Position numbers and translations under genes: made by a program. A stretch of 56,668 nt of DNA from Burkholderiales bacterium (GTDB lineage: Bacteria; Pseudomonadota; Gammaproteobacteria; Burkholderiales; SG8-41): positions 1 to 56,668 of the forward strand of contig JAIETP010000032.1 in the NCBI GenBank assembly GCA_019744975.1, written 5' to 3'. The notes under the pieces were generated by a model. The model saw only the letters and a program-made list of their open reading frames with translations, did not search any database and was not told the origin of the DNA. Positions 25,103 through 33,588 of the stretch are shown here, one piece after another. How positions within the stretch are numbered: position 1 is the stretch's first letter; each line of letters begins with the position of its first letter.

Positions 25103-25960
25103 ATGGCCATTGATTACCAGAAACTCCTGAACTGGGATATTCCACAAGTTGAACAGACGCTGACCAAACGCGACACCATCATCTACGCACTGGGTGTCGG
25201 ACTCGGCGCCGATCCGGTTGATGTCAATCAGTTGCAGTTTGTCTACGAAGAAAACCTCAAGGCCCTGCCGACGATGGCGATCATCCTCGGTTATCCCGGG
25301 CCGTGGCATGCCGCAGAAGGGACCGGCGTCACGCGCAGCCACGTGGTGCACGGCGAGCAGGGGTTTGTCATCCACAAACCGCTGCCGGTCGAAGGCTGGA
25401 TTATCGGAAAAACCCGCGTCACCGCGGTGCTCGACAAGGGCAAGGATAAAGGCGCATTGCTGCAAACCGCCTGCGATGTGCGCGACAAGGCGAGCAACGA
25501 TTTGATCTGCACCCTGACCTCGACCACTTTCTGCCGCGCCGACGGCGGTTTCGGCGGCCCCTCGGGTCCGACAGCAGCACCACATCCGATTCCCGAAACA
25601 CCGGCGCAGTTAAGCTGCGATCTCGCCACGCTGCCGCAGGCCGCACTGATCTACCGGCTGTCCGGTGATTACAACCCGCTGCATGCCGATCCCGCATATG
25701 CGGCAAAAGCCGGTTTCAAGATGCCGATCCTGCATGGCCGCGCGACCTTCAGCGTGGTCGGCCACGCGCTGGTCAAAACGGTTTGTGGCTACGACCCGCT
25801 GAAACTCAAAAGCATGGCCGGGCGTTTTTCGTCGCCGGTGTATCCCGGCGAAACCATCCGCACCGAGATGTGGGTGGATGGCAAGGTAGTCACCTTCCGC
25901 GCCACTGTGCCGGCGCGCGGCGTCACCGTGCTCAATAACGGCCGCGCCGAGATCGCTTAG
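25103..25960 (+). CDS. MaoC/hydratase-2 family enoyl-CoA hydratase (MFE-2-like)
   Basis: A 285-residue double-hotdog protein. The C-terminal hydratase-2 motif SGDYNPLHADPAYAA...ILHG (about residues 195-220) contains the catalytic Asp and His of R-specific enoyl-CoA hydratases. The N-terminal hotdog half has no such motif, as in eukaryotic hydratase-2. I chose ATG at 25103 (MAIDYQKLLNW); an upstream ATG reads through leader sequence. The next gene encodes a long SDR resembling the dehydrogenase half of MFE-2, so the pair likely performs hydration and (3R)-hydroxyacyl-CoA oxidation. Confidence 0.88.
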   Translation: MAIDYQKLLNWDIPQVEQTLTKRDTIIYALGVGLGADPVDVNQLQFVYEENLKALPTMAIILGYPGPWHAAEGTGVTRSHVVHGEQGFVIHKPLPVEGWIIGKTRVTAVLDKGKDKGALLQTACDVRDKASNDLICTLTSTTFCRADGGFGGPSGPTAAPHPIPETPAQLSCDLATLPQAALIYRLSGDYNPLHADPAYAAKAGFKMPILHGRATFSVVGHALVKTVCGYDPLKLKSMAGRFSSPVYPGETIRTEMWVDGKVVTFRATVPARGVTVLNNGRAEIA

Positions 25961-26027
25961 GCAGAAGGCAATTAATCAGATTAAATAACATTTAAAATCA
26001 AATACTTATATAGAAACTGAGGAAATC

Positions 26028-26951
26028 ATGGCAGATCCGAAAATGATGGAAGGTAAAGTCGTTGTAGTCACCGGCGCCGGTCGCGGCATCGGTGCCGCCA
26101 TCGCTGTGATGGCCGCAGCGCATGGCGCAAAAGTCGTGGTCAATGACATCGGCGTCGGACTCGATGGCGCCGGCGGCGACCAGACCCCGGCGCAGGAAGT
26201 GGTCAATAAAATCAAACAGGCCGGCGGTGAAGCCGCGGCCAACTACGACAGCGTCGCCGAATTCAACAGTGCCGCAAAAATCATCCAGTGCGCGATGGAC
26301 AACTTCGGCCGCATCGACGGCGTGGTCAACAATGCCGGCATCCTGCGCGACGTGATTTTCCACAAGATGTCGGAAAGCGACTGGGATTCGGTGGTCAACG
26401 TGATGCTCAAGGGCGCCTTCAACTGTTCGCGCCACGCCGCGGACCATTTCCGCAAACAGGAATCCGGCGCGCTGGTGCACATGACCTCGACCTCCGGCCT
26501 GATCGGCGGCATGGGCCAGGTCAACTACGGCGCGGCCAAGCTGGGCATGGTCGCATTGTCAAAAGCGGTTGCGGTGGACATGTCGCGTTTCAACGTGCGT
26601 TCGAACTGCATCGCGCCTGTGGCCTGGACACGCATGACGGCATCAATCCCGGCCAAGGATCCGGCCACCGCCGCGCGCATCGAACAACGCAAGCAGGTCA
26701 CGCCCGAGCACAACGCGCCGCTGGCCGTGTTCCTGCTCAGCGACGCCGCCAAGGGCGTCAACGCCCAGGTGTTCGCCACCCGCAAGAACGAGATTTTCCT
26801 GATGAGCCAGTCACGCCCGCTGCGCGGCATTCATCGCGCCGACGGCTGGACGCCGCAGCGTTGCGCCGAACACCTCTACCCGGCGCTGAAGAGCGCGTTT
26901 TATTCGCCGACCGAGCGCACCGCCGATGTGTTTCCGTGGGATTCGATCTGA
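26028..26951 (+). CDS. SDR family (3R)-hydroxyacyl-CoA dehydrogenase-like protein
   Basis: A 307-residue short-chain dehydrogenase. The cofactor motif TGAGRGIG lies at about residues 15-22, NNAG follows at about 101-104, and the catalytic Ser with Tyr-x-x-x-Lys (NYGAAK) lies near 164-169. It is longer than a typical 250-residue SDR and has the extended C-terminus seen in the dehydrogenase part of peroxisomal multifunctional enzyme 2. It follows the MaoC gene by 67 bp. Together they would convert trans-2-enoyl-CoA to 3-ketoacyl-CoA by the R route. Confidence 0.88.
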   Translation: MADPKMMEGKVVVVTGAGRGIGAAIAVMAAAHGAKVVVNDIGVGLDGAGGDQTPAQEVVNKIKQAGGEAAANYDSVAEFNSAAKIIQCAMDNFGRIDGVVNNAGILRDVIFHKMSESDWDSVVNVMLKGAFNCSRHAADHFRKQESGALVHMTSTSGLIGGMGQVNYGAAKLGMVALSKAVAVDMSRFNVRSNCIAPVAWTRMTASIPAKDPATAARIEQRKQVTPEHNAPLAVFLLSDAAKGVNAQVFATRKNEIFLMSQSRPLRGIHRADGWTPQRCAEHLYPALKSAFYSPTERTADVFPWDSI

Positions 26952-26972
26952 AAATAAAAACAAGATCAAAAG

Positions 26973-27072
26973 CAGCCACAGAGGTCACAGAGAGCACAGA
27001 GAAGATCAAAAAAACTTGCCAGCACCCGCGGGCCAAGGTTTTTCTCTGTGACCTCTGTGTCCTCTGTGGCTA
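26973..27072. repeat. Inverted arrays of CACAGAG tandem units (family B)
   Basis: The left arm (26973-27003) has three CACAGAG units at 9-bp spacing. The right arm (27041-27071) has the reverse-complement CTCTGTG units at the same spacing. The spacer is about 37 bp. The block fills the gap between the SDR and crotonase genes. Confidence 0.88.
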
Positions 27073-27096
27073 AAAGGTTTTGCCCTTGAATTTTTT

Positions 27097-27867
27097 ATGA
27101 ACGTCCGCCACGAAAAAAGAAACGGCGTCGCCACGCTGACGCTGGACCGCCCCGACCGCCTCAATGCGATGTCGGACGCGATGTGGGATGCGCTGTACGA
27201 ACACATCAACACCATCGCCACGGACGATGAAATCCGCGCGGTGGTTCTGAAGGGCGAAGGCCGCGCCTTCTGCTCCGGCGGCGACGTCAGCAACATGGCC
27301 AAGTCCAACATCGTGTCCGGCCGTGCACGTTCGCAAAAACGTCATCGCACCATCATCGCGCTCCATAACCTCGAAAAACCGGTGATTGCCGCCACCCGCG
27401 GCGCGGTCTACGGCATCGGCAACGCACTGGCGCTGGCCTGCGACCTGATCGTCGCTTCCGACACCACCAAATTCTCGATGGCCTTCAAAAAAGTCGGCGT
27501 GGTGCCGGATGGCGGCGCGATTTTCTTTCTGGTGCAGCGCCTCGGCATGTCACAGGCCAAGGAACTGGTCTACACCGCACGCGCTTTTGACGCCGACGAA
27601 GCCAAAACCCTGGGCCTGGTGTCGCACGTGGTGCCCGATGCCGAACTTGAAACCGCGGCGCAGGCGCTGGCCACGGAGTTCGCCGAATCGGCAACGTACG
27701 CCTTGGCCCTGGCCAAAAAAATGTTCCAGTCCATGGCGGTGCCGACGCTGGAACAACTCTGCGAAATGGAAACCCTCGCTTCCGGCATCGTGCGCCTGAC
27801 CCACGATCACCAGGAAGGCGTCGCGGCGTTCAAGGAAAAACGCCCGCCAAAGTTTTTGGGCAGATAA
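27097..27867 (+). CDS. Enoyl-CoA hydratase/isomerase family protein (crotonase, PaaG-like)
   Basis: A 256-residue crotonase. The oxyanion-hole blocks GRAFCSGGDVSNM (residues about 56-68) and AAVYGIGNALALACDLI-type region are seen. At the two positions that hold catalytic Glu in true hydratases, aligned residues appear to be non-acidic, while a PDGGA motif supplies an Asp as in PaaG-type isomerases. An isomerase or other crotonase reaction is therefore as likely as hydration. It is closely similar to the protein encoded at 46253-47023. The ATG at 27097 has only a weak ribosome site. Confidence 0.88.
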   Translation: MNVRHEKRNGVATLTLDRPDRLNAMSDAMWDALYEHINTIATDDEIRAVVLKGEGRAFCSGGDVSNMAKSNIVSGRARSQKRHRTIIALHNLEKPVIAATRGAVYGIGNALALACDLIVASDTTKFSMAFKKVGVVPDGGAIFFLVQRLGMSQAKELVYTARAFDADEAKTLGLVSHVVPDAELETAAQALATEFAESATYALALAKKMFQSMAVPTLEQLCEMETLASGIVRLTHDHQEGVAAFKEKRPPKFLGR

Positions 27868-27907
27868 GTTCCGGGTATATAGCGACAAGGACAAAATGAC
27901 CCTTCCC

Positions 27908-27975
27908 CCTTCGACAAGCTCAGGGCGAACGGCCATTTTGAGGACCGTTCATGGTGAGCCTGTCGAACCATGAAC
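27908..27975. repeat. TTCGACAAGCTCAGG-type inverted repeat (family E)
   Basis: CCTTCGACAAGCTCAGGGC at 27908-27926 is followed by an inverted partner containing GTGAGCCTGTCGAACC, with the flanking CGAACGG...CCGTTC pairing. A related copy is at 50756-50838. An ATG inside the right arm is in frame with the MFS gene, but that N-terminus would be repeat-encoded. Confidence 0.85.
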
Positions 27976-28007
27976 AGCAATTCCATCTGATTTTCCAAGC
28001 ATACCAA

Positions 28008-29276
28008 GTGACGACTGCAACTCGCAGCACCGACACCTCCTGGCTGCTCTGGCTGTGCGCCAGCCGCACCAGCTTCGCGCTGATGTTCACCGCCTATGCC
28101 GCGGCCATTCCGCTGCTGAAACCCGAATGGGGCATGAGCGCGGGCGAAGCCGGGCTGATCCAGTCGGCCTGGCACGGCGGCTACCTGTTCTCGCTGGTCG
28201 CCGTCGGATTCCTTGCTGACCGTTACGGCGCGAAACGCGTATTCCTGGTTTCCAGCATTGCGTCCAGCATCAGTGCAATGGTGTTCGCCGTATTCGCTGA
28301 AAGTTTTCTCACCGGCGCCATTCTCTACGGCCTGACCGGACTGTTCTCCGGTGGTTCGTACACACCCGGCCTGACGCTGATCGCCGAACGGTTCCAGTCC
28401 ACCGGCCGCGGCCGTGCGATGGGTTTTTACCTCGCCGCCGCCTCCGGCGGTTACGCGCTGGCACTGGTCATCACCGGTGCGCTGACGCCGTTCATCGGCT
28501 GGCGCGGCGCTTTTATCGTCAACGCCGCCGGGCCGGTGCTGGGCACCCTGCTCGCGCTTTATGCCTTACGCAGCACGCCGAACGTGATCCATCCGCGCAG
28601 TGCGGAACAGGCCGCGGAAAAACCGGTGGCGATGATCCTCAACAACAAACCGGCGATGCTGGTGACCTGGGCCTATACCTTCCATTCCTGGGAAATGCTC
28701 GGCATGAAGGCCTGGATGCCGGCCTTCCTGTCGGCGGCAGCCGCCTACTCCACCGGCAGCAGCGCCACCGCATCGGCCAGCCTCGGCGCCGGACTCGCCG
28801 CGATCGCCTATATCGGCAGCATGGGCGGCAGCGTCACCGGCGGCTGGCTGTCGGATCGTATGGGCCGCACCTGGACAATGCTGGTGCTGGCCACCACCAG
28901 CGCCTGCTGTTCGCTGGCACTGGGCTGGCTGATCGGTTTGCCGTTGTGGCTGCTGGTGGTGATCTGTTTTGTTTACAGCTTTACCGCGGTCGGCGATTCG
29001 TCCGTGTTTTCAACCGCGGTGACTGAGCTGGTGCCACCGCGCCACATCGGCGCCGCGTATTCGGTACGTTCAGTACTCGGCTTCGGCGCCGGCGCGACCG
29101 CGCCCTGGGTGTTCGGCCTGGTGCTCGACGCCGCGGGCGCGGCCGAGGCTTCTCCCGTGGTCACTTGGGGCCTTGCCTGGTGTTCACTCGGCGTGATCGC
29201 GCTGTTCAGCCCGGTGGCGACCTGGCGCCTGCGGCGCATGCCCGAGGCCACGCAAATGGCCAACGGAAAACGTTAA
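28008..29276 (+). CDS. MFS transporter
   Basis: A protein of about 422 residues with 12 predicted transmembrane segments. The loop 2-3 signature is visible as GFLADRYGAKRVFLV, and a second copy of the pattern as GGWLSDRMGRTWTMLV in the C-terminal half. I chose GTG at 28008 (VTTATRSTDTSWLLWL) because the upstream ATG at 27951 lies inside the TTCGACAAG repeat and would add repeat-encoded residues. Substrate unknown; the neighbours suggest an organic acid. It precedes the mandelate-racemase-type gene by 30 bp. Confidence 0.88.
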   Translation: MTTATRSTDTSWLLWLCASRTSFALMFTAYAAAIPLLKPEWGMSAGEAGLIQSAWHGGYLFSLVAVGFLADRYGAKRVFLVSSIASSISAMVFAVFAESFLTGAILYGLTGLFSGGSYTPGLTLIAERFQSTGRGRAMGFYLAAASGGYALALVITGALTPFIGWRGAFIVNAAGPVLGTLLALYALRSTPNVIHPRSAEQAAEKPVAMILNNKPAMLVTWAYTFHSWEMLGMKAWMPAFLSAAAAYSTGSSATASASLGAGLAAIAYIGSMGGSVTGGWLSDRMGRTWTMLVLATTSACCSLALGWLIGLPLWLLVVICFVYSFTAVGDSSVFSTAVTELVPPRHIGAAYSVRSVLGFGAGATAPWVFGLVLDAAGAAEASPVVTWGLAWCSLGVIALFSPVATWRLRRMPEATQMANGKR

Positions 29277-29306
29277 ACTCGCCCCTCCATCCATACGCGG
29301 ATCGCC

Positions 29307-30443
29307 ATGAAAATCACCAAACTCGAAGTACACATCCTGCGCGCCCCGGACGAAGACAAACGCCCGTTCTGGGTCAGCACCTTCATCGTACCCAAGGCCA
29401 ACGAGATTCTGGTGCACCTGCACACCGACGAAGGCATCGAGGGTATCGGCATCGCCACCAGCTACACGCCGATCGAAGCGGCGATCAAGGCCTTCCGCAG
29501 CGGCATCGCTGACCAGATCATCGGCGAAGATCCGCTGGCCCCGGAAAAGCTGCACCACAAGGTATTCTGGCTGACCGCACAGAAAATCGCCTCCGAAAAA
29601 GGCTGGACCCGCGAAGCCATCGTGCGCATCGCTGCGGCGGTGGACATTGCCTGCTGGGACATCATCGGCAAGGCGGCAAAACTTCCGCTGTATCGCCTGT
29701 TCGGCGGTTTCCGCAATGTCATCCCCTGCTACGTCACCTGCGCCTATTACCGCGACGGCAAGGATCTGGCCGAGATCAAGGACGAGATGCAGATGCTGAA
29801 AGCCCAGGGCCACCAGGGCTTCAAGGCCAAGGTCGGCGGCGTGCCGTTGAAGGAAGACATGAAACGGCTGGAATTGATCCGCGACATCATCGGCCCGGAC
29901 AAGGACCTGATGGTCGACGTCAATCGCGCCTGGGACCTGCCGACCGCGATCACCGCCGCGCGCGAAATGCTGCCGCTGAATCCGCGCTGGCTGGAAGAAC
30001 CGGTACGCTGGGCGGACGACCACCGCGAACTGGTCAAACTCGCGCAGCAGACCAACATCCCGCTGTCCGCCGGCGAAAGCGAACTCACCGCCTACGGCTG
30101 CCGTGACCTCGTTGAAGACGGCGCGATCCAGATCCTGCAGTTCGACTGCACGATGATGGGCGGCTTCACCACCGGCCGCAAACTCGCCGCACTGTGCGAA
30201 CTGAACCAGGTGCAGGTCGCCCCGCACCACGACTGCTTCATCCACGCCCACATCGTCGCCGGCAGCCCGGCGGGCTGCATCGTCGAATCCTTCACCGATC
30301 CCGAACGCGATCCGCTGCAGGCGGAACTGTTCGAGGATCCGCCGAAAATCGCCAAGGGCATGTTGCACCTGAAGGAACAGCCGGGGCTCGGCCTGACGCT
30401 GTCACCGGCGGCACTGAAAAAGTTTGGTGAAAAAGTCCTCTAG
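29307..30443 (+). CDS. Mandelate racemase/muconate lactonizing enzyme family (sugar-acid dehydratase-like)
   Basis: A 378-residue enolase-superfamily enzyme. The KAKVGG segment gives the KxK motif. Metal ligands are Asp in LMVDVN, Glu in WLEEP and Glu in SAGES. VAPHHD near residues 308-313 offers the general-base His on the other face. This arrangement fits MR-subgroup acid-sugar dehydratases or racemases. The close MFS transporter upstream could import its substrate, a common arrangement for acid-sugar use. Exact substrate cannot be inferred. Confidence 0.9.
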   Translation: MKITKLEVHILRAPDEDKRPFWVSTFIVPKANEILVHLHTDEGIEGIGIATSYTPIEAAIKAFRSGIADQIIGEDPLAPEKLHHKVFWLTAQKIASEKGWTREAIVRIAAAVDIACWDIIGKAAKLPLYRLFGGFRNVIPCYVTCAYYRDGKDLAEIKDEMQMLKAQGHQGFKAKVGGVPLKEDMKRLELIRDIIGPDKDLMVDVNRAWDLPTAITAAREMLPLNPRWLEEPVRWADDHRELVKLAQQTNIPLSAGESELTAYGCRDLVEDGAIQILQFDCTMMGGFTTGRKLAALCELNQVQVAPHHDCFIHAHIVAGSPAGCIVESFTDPERDPLQAELFEDPPKIAKGMLHLKEQPGLGLTLSPAALKKFGEKVL

Positions 30444-30449
30444 GCCGCG

Positions 30450-30469
30450 CTCCGCTCAACCGAGCGGAG
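30450..30469. terminator. Hairpin between convergent genes
   Basis: CTCCGCTC at 30450-30457 pairs with GAGCGGAG at 30462-30469 around an AACC loop. It lies in the 12-bp gap and overlaps the 3' end of the minus-strand gene. No T-run is present on either side, so efficiency is uncertain. Confidence 0.4.
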
Positions 30470-31115
30470 ACGTCCGGCCGACCATTTTTTCCAGTTCCGC
30501 CAGTTCGGCATTGGTGTGATTCACCACCGGTGCTTTGACGATCGAACGACCGGAATCAACCTTGCCGTAGATAAAATGGGCCGCGTGATTTTTGGTTTTG
30601 ACGTTGAGGCGCGATTGGTAGGTCACGCATTCAAGGTCCACCTCTCCGTAACAGGTGCAAAAATAACTCATGATCGAACTCGCCTCGACATAAATACCGG
30701 TGCCGCGGATACCTGCGGTCAATGTAGCCGTGCGTATCGTGCGCTCGGCACCCCTGCCGAACACCGCGAGCAGGCCACCGGTCAGCACGCGCAGTCCGGA
30801 AATCAGCGTACTGCCATCAATCTGCAAAGAAGTCAGCGGACGCATCATGAATGCATCCTGGCCCACGGCAAAACTCACCTTGGTTTCGGGGCCGGTCAGC
30901 ACGCTGTCGCCGGCCTTGATTTTGGTGCCAGGAGGGGCGCGAAAACCGTTGACGTAGAGCTCGCCCATGACCTCGCCCAGCTGGGCCGCCATTACGGCAC
31001 CCGGGAACGCCAGCAACGCCCCGCTGCCCGCCGCCCTGAACAGAAAATCGCGCCGGGCGGGCCGCTGAACCGGATCCTGATCTTGGCCCACGCATTGATG
31101 CACTTTGCATGACAT
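30456..31115 (-). CDS. Tat-exported FecR-like domain protein
   Basis: A 219-residue protein. The N-terminus has a twin-arginine signal, RRDFLFRAAGSGALLAF, ending near AVMAAQ. The mature part resembles FecR-type surface beta proteins: VNGFRAPPGTKIKAGDSVLTGPETKVSF, then TLTAGIRGTGIYVEA. A CTCYGEV pair of Cys follows. ATG at 31115 has CAGGAG upstream; longer frames start in non-coding DNA. A periplasmic sensor or structural role is likely but unproven, and no sigma/anti-sigma partner is adjacent. Confidence 0.8.
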   Translation of the reverse strand: MSCKVHQCVGQDQDPVQRPARRDFLFRAAGSGALLAFPGAVMAAQLGEVMGELYVNGFRAPPGTKIKAGDSVLTGPETKVSFAVGQDAFMMRPLTSLQIDGSTLISGLRVLTGGLLAVFGRGAERTIRTATLTAGIRGTGIYVEASSIMSYFCTCYGEVDLECVTYQSRLNVKTKNHAAHFIYGKVDSGRSIVKAPVVNHTNAELAELEKMVGRTSPLG

Positions 31116-31224
31116 GTTTTTCTCCTGTTTGGCGATTAGTCGCGCCGGGAAAAAATCCTTACATCTCCGCACGGTACAGTGCAGGTCCGGGTAAACTGCT
31201 TTTTTCCAAACTACAGTCCCCGCC

Positions 31225-31926
31225 ATGCCCAATCCCGTTCCCGACGCACTGCTCACCAAGCTGCTGAAGTCCTGGCATTTTCTCTACAGCCGCGGCTTCA
31301 TCGAAGGATTTGGCCACATCAGCGCCCGCCTTCCCGACGACCCCGAACTGTTCCTGCTGGCGCGCCACTCGCTGGGACCACGCGCCAACCCCGAGGATTT
31401 CCTGATCGTCGACATGAAAGGTCGCATCGTCTCAGGCAAAGGCACGATTCCAGGCGAATACCCGATCCATCTCGAAATCCTGCGCGCGCGGCCGGACATC
31501 GGCAGCGTCTTCCATTACCACGGCCTGCATTCGACCGCCTTCACCACCAGCGAACACCAGCTGCGGCCCATACATCTGATGGGTACGCTGTTCCATGACG
31601 GCATCCCGACCTACGAAGATCCGCGGCTGGTCAGCAATCCCGACCGCGGCGTCGCACTGGCCAGGGCGCTGGGTACGCACCGTGCCGTGCTGCTGCGCGC
31701 CCATGGCGCCGCGATCACCGGCGCCGATGTTGAAGAATGTGTCGGCGGCACTTTCCTGTTCGAAGAAAACGCCCGTCGCGCGCATACCGCTGCGAGCATG
31801 GGCAAACCGATATGGATCGAGGAAAAACTCGCTGCCGACGCCGGCGGCGAACTGCTGAAAAGCCGCGGCCCGTTCAAACGGGTGTGGGCGCTGGTGGAAA
31901 GCGACAGCGAACAGCAGGGCAAATAA
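31225..31926 (+). CDS. Class II aldolase/adducin family protein
   Basis: A 233-residue zinc-dependent class II aldolase-like protein. FGHISARLPDD opens the fold, and metal ligands are provided by EYPIHLEI, FHYHGLHS and the later RAHGAAI. Such enzymes cleave or decarboxylate sugar phosphates or 3-oxo/hydroxy acids. A solute-binding protein gene follows after 47 bp on the same strand, suggesting uptake and use of one organic acid. Exact activity unknown. Confidence 0.87.
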   Translation: MPNPVPDALLTKLLKSWHFLYSRGFIEGFGHISARLPDDPELFLLARHSLGPRANPEDFLIVDMKGRIVSGKGTIPGEYPIHLEILRARPDIGSVFHYHGLHSTAFTTSEHQLRPIHLMGTLFHDGIPTYEDPRLVSNPDRGVALARALGTHRAVLLRAHGAAITGADVEECVGGTFLFEENARRAHTAASMGKPIWIEEKLAADAGGELLKSRGPFKRVWALVESDSEQQGK

Positions 31927-31973
31927 CAGCAGCAAAAAAAACCATCAATCACCAACCTGAGGAGGGGCATACC

Positions 31974-32957
31974 ATGCTGCAACGCACAGCCCGCCGGTCC
32001 GTCGTCCGTCGCATCCTGATTGCCACATTCGGCGCATGCATCGCCATTCCCGCCGTTCAGGCGCAAAACTACCCGACAAAAACCGTGCGCATGATCCTGC
32101 CGTTTGCCGGCGGCTCCGATACCGTCGGGCGCCTGGTGGCGACCAGCCTTTCTGAATCGCTGGGCCAGCAGGTTGTGTCCGATCCTCGCGTCGGCGCCTC
32201 GGGCAACATCGGGTTTCTCGCCGGCGCAAAATCTCCCGCAGACGGCTACACGCTGCTGATGGGTGCCGTGCCGGTGCTCACCAATCCGCTGCTCAATCCC
32301 AAGGTCGGGTATGACGGTATTCGCGATTTCAATCCGGTGGCATTGCTGGCAACCATCCCCAATGTGGTGATCGTGCATCCTTCAGTGCCGGTGAAAACCA
32401 TGCGTGAGCTGATCAGCCTCGCCGGCAAGAGTCCCGGCAAGATTGCCTACGGCTCCGGCGGTTTCGGTTCAGCCAACCATCTGGCCGCGGAACTGATCCA
32501 ATCCTCGACCAAGGTCAAATTCACGCATGTGCCCTACAAAAGCGCAACCTTCGGCATCGCCGGCGCGCTGAGCGGTGAAGTGGACATGGTCATCGTGGTC
32601 ATTTCCAGTGCGGTGTCCTATGTGCAGTCGGGGAAAATGCGTGCGCTCGCCATTCTCGACGAAAAACGCAATGATTCCATCCCCGCCGTGCAGACTTCCG
32701 CTGAAGCCGGATTGCCCGGCCTGATCGCCGTCAACTGGTATGCGATCCTGGTGCCGGTCGGCACACCGCAGCCGATCATCAACCGCCTCAACACGGAATC
32801 GGTAAAGGTCATGTCCACGCCGGAAATGCGCGAACGCTTCGCGAAAATCGGCGGGGCAATCCACACCCGGACGCCGGAACAGACTGCGGAATTCCTGCGC
32901 GCTGAACACGCACGCTGGAGCAAGGTGATCAGCGGGGCGAGCATCAAGGCAGAATAG
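31974..32957 (+). CDS. Tripartite tricarboxylate transporter substrate-binding protein (Bug/TctC)
   Basis: A 327-residue Bug-type periplasmic protein. The signal peptide contains RRILIATFGACIAIPAVQA. The family start NYPTKTVRMILPFAGG follows, then DGYTLLMG, FTHVPYKSA (usually HVPYKG) and TSAEAGLPGL. It binds a carboxylate-like ligand, with the pocket formed by the first PFxxG loop. A GAGGAGG ribosome site precedes ATG 31974. It is paired with the class II aldolase gene and has no TctA/TctB genes nearby. Confidence 0.93.
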   Translation: MLQRTARRSVVRRILIATFGACIAIPAVQAQNYPTKTVRMILPFAGGSDTVGRLVATSLSESLGQQVVSDPRVGASGNIGFLAGAKSPADGYTLLMGAVPVLTNPLLNPKVGYDGIRDFNPVALLATIPNVVIVHPSVPVKTMRELISLAGKSPGKIAYGSGGFGSANHLAAELIQSSTKVKFTHVPYKSATFGIAGALSGEVDMVIVVISSAVSYVQSGKMRALAILDEKRNDSIPAVQTSAEAGLPGLIAVNWYAILVPVGTPQPIINRLNTESVKVMSTPEMRERFAKIGGAIHTRTPEQTAEFLRAEHARWSKVISGASIKAE

Positions 32958-33049
32958 CGTTGTCATGCTGCGAGCGCCCGGCGGCCATCGGGTCGCACAA
33001 GCGCATGGAGAAATCGACGGACACACAATGACCCCGACGCCCCCGCAGT

Positions 33050-33571
33050 TCAGTCCGGCGCGAGTTCGAAAACCGCGCCCAGCGTCGATGCCAGTTCCAT
33101 GATGCCAACCAGCACGGCAATCTCGACGATCTCGGCGGGATTGAAATGCGCAGGCAGCGCAGCATAAATCGCCGTGTCCACATGCCCCTGCCCCCGGACC
33201 ATGGCCTCGGCAAAACGCAGTGCAACGACCTCCCGCGGCGGAAGCGCCAGGTAATCGCCGCGATCGATGGCAGCGAGCTCGGATTCGGCGACACCATGCT
33301 TCAGCGCATAACGGCGATGCGAAGCCGAGGAATACTCCGAGCCACGCAGCCGCGCGACGCGCCAGGCGATTTTTTCCTTGAACGGCCGCGGTAACACGCC
33401 GGCGTCGAGCGCGGCATGAAAATAGGCGCGGTGCGCAGCGAGTATCGCCGGCTGGTGCGCCAGGGTGCGATACATGCCGGGTACACGGCCGCGCGTTGCG
33501 CGCAATTGGTCAAACACCGGTTTCAGTTCGGCCGGTTCGTTGTCGGGCTCTAAGGGCGGGATACGTGCCAT
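33050..33571 (-). CDS. Carboxymuconolactone decarboxylase/AhpD-like protein lacking Cys
   Basis: A 173-residue all-helical protein of the CMD family. The active-site helix region reads RLRGSEYSSASHRRYALKHG; the usual AhpD-type Glu-x-x-Cys-x-x-Cys-x-x-x-His has Ser or Ala where Cys is expected. The whole protein contains no Cys. Peroxidase redox chemistry is thus unlikely, and a decarboxylase, binding or structural role is possible. It is the last gene of the minus-strand run, 17 bp after the ornithine-cyclodeaminase-like gene. Confidence 0.85.
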   Translation of the reverse strand: MARIPPLEPDNEPAELKPVFDQLRATRGRVPGMYRTLAHQPAILAAHRAYFHAALDAGVLPRPFKEKIAWRVARLRGSEYSSASHRRYALKHGVAESELAAIDRGDYLALPPREVVALRFAEAMVRGQGHVDTAIYAALPAHFNPAEIVEIAVLVGIMELASTLGAVFELAPD

Positions 33572-33588
33572 GAATTTTTCCTGCCGTC

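Noticed and set aside
27951-28007. ATG at 27951 as the start of the MFS protein
   Set aside because: The first residues would be encoded by a TTCGACAAG-type repeat found elsewhere. GTG at 28008 gives a normal MFS N-terminus.
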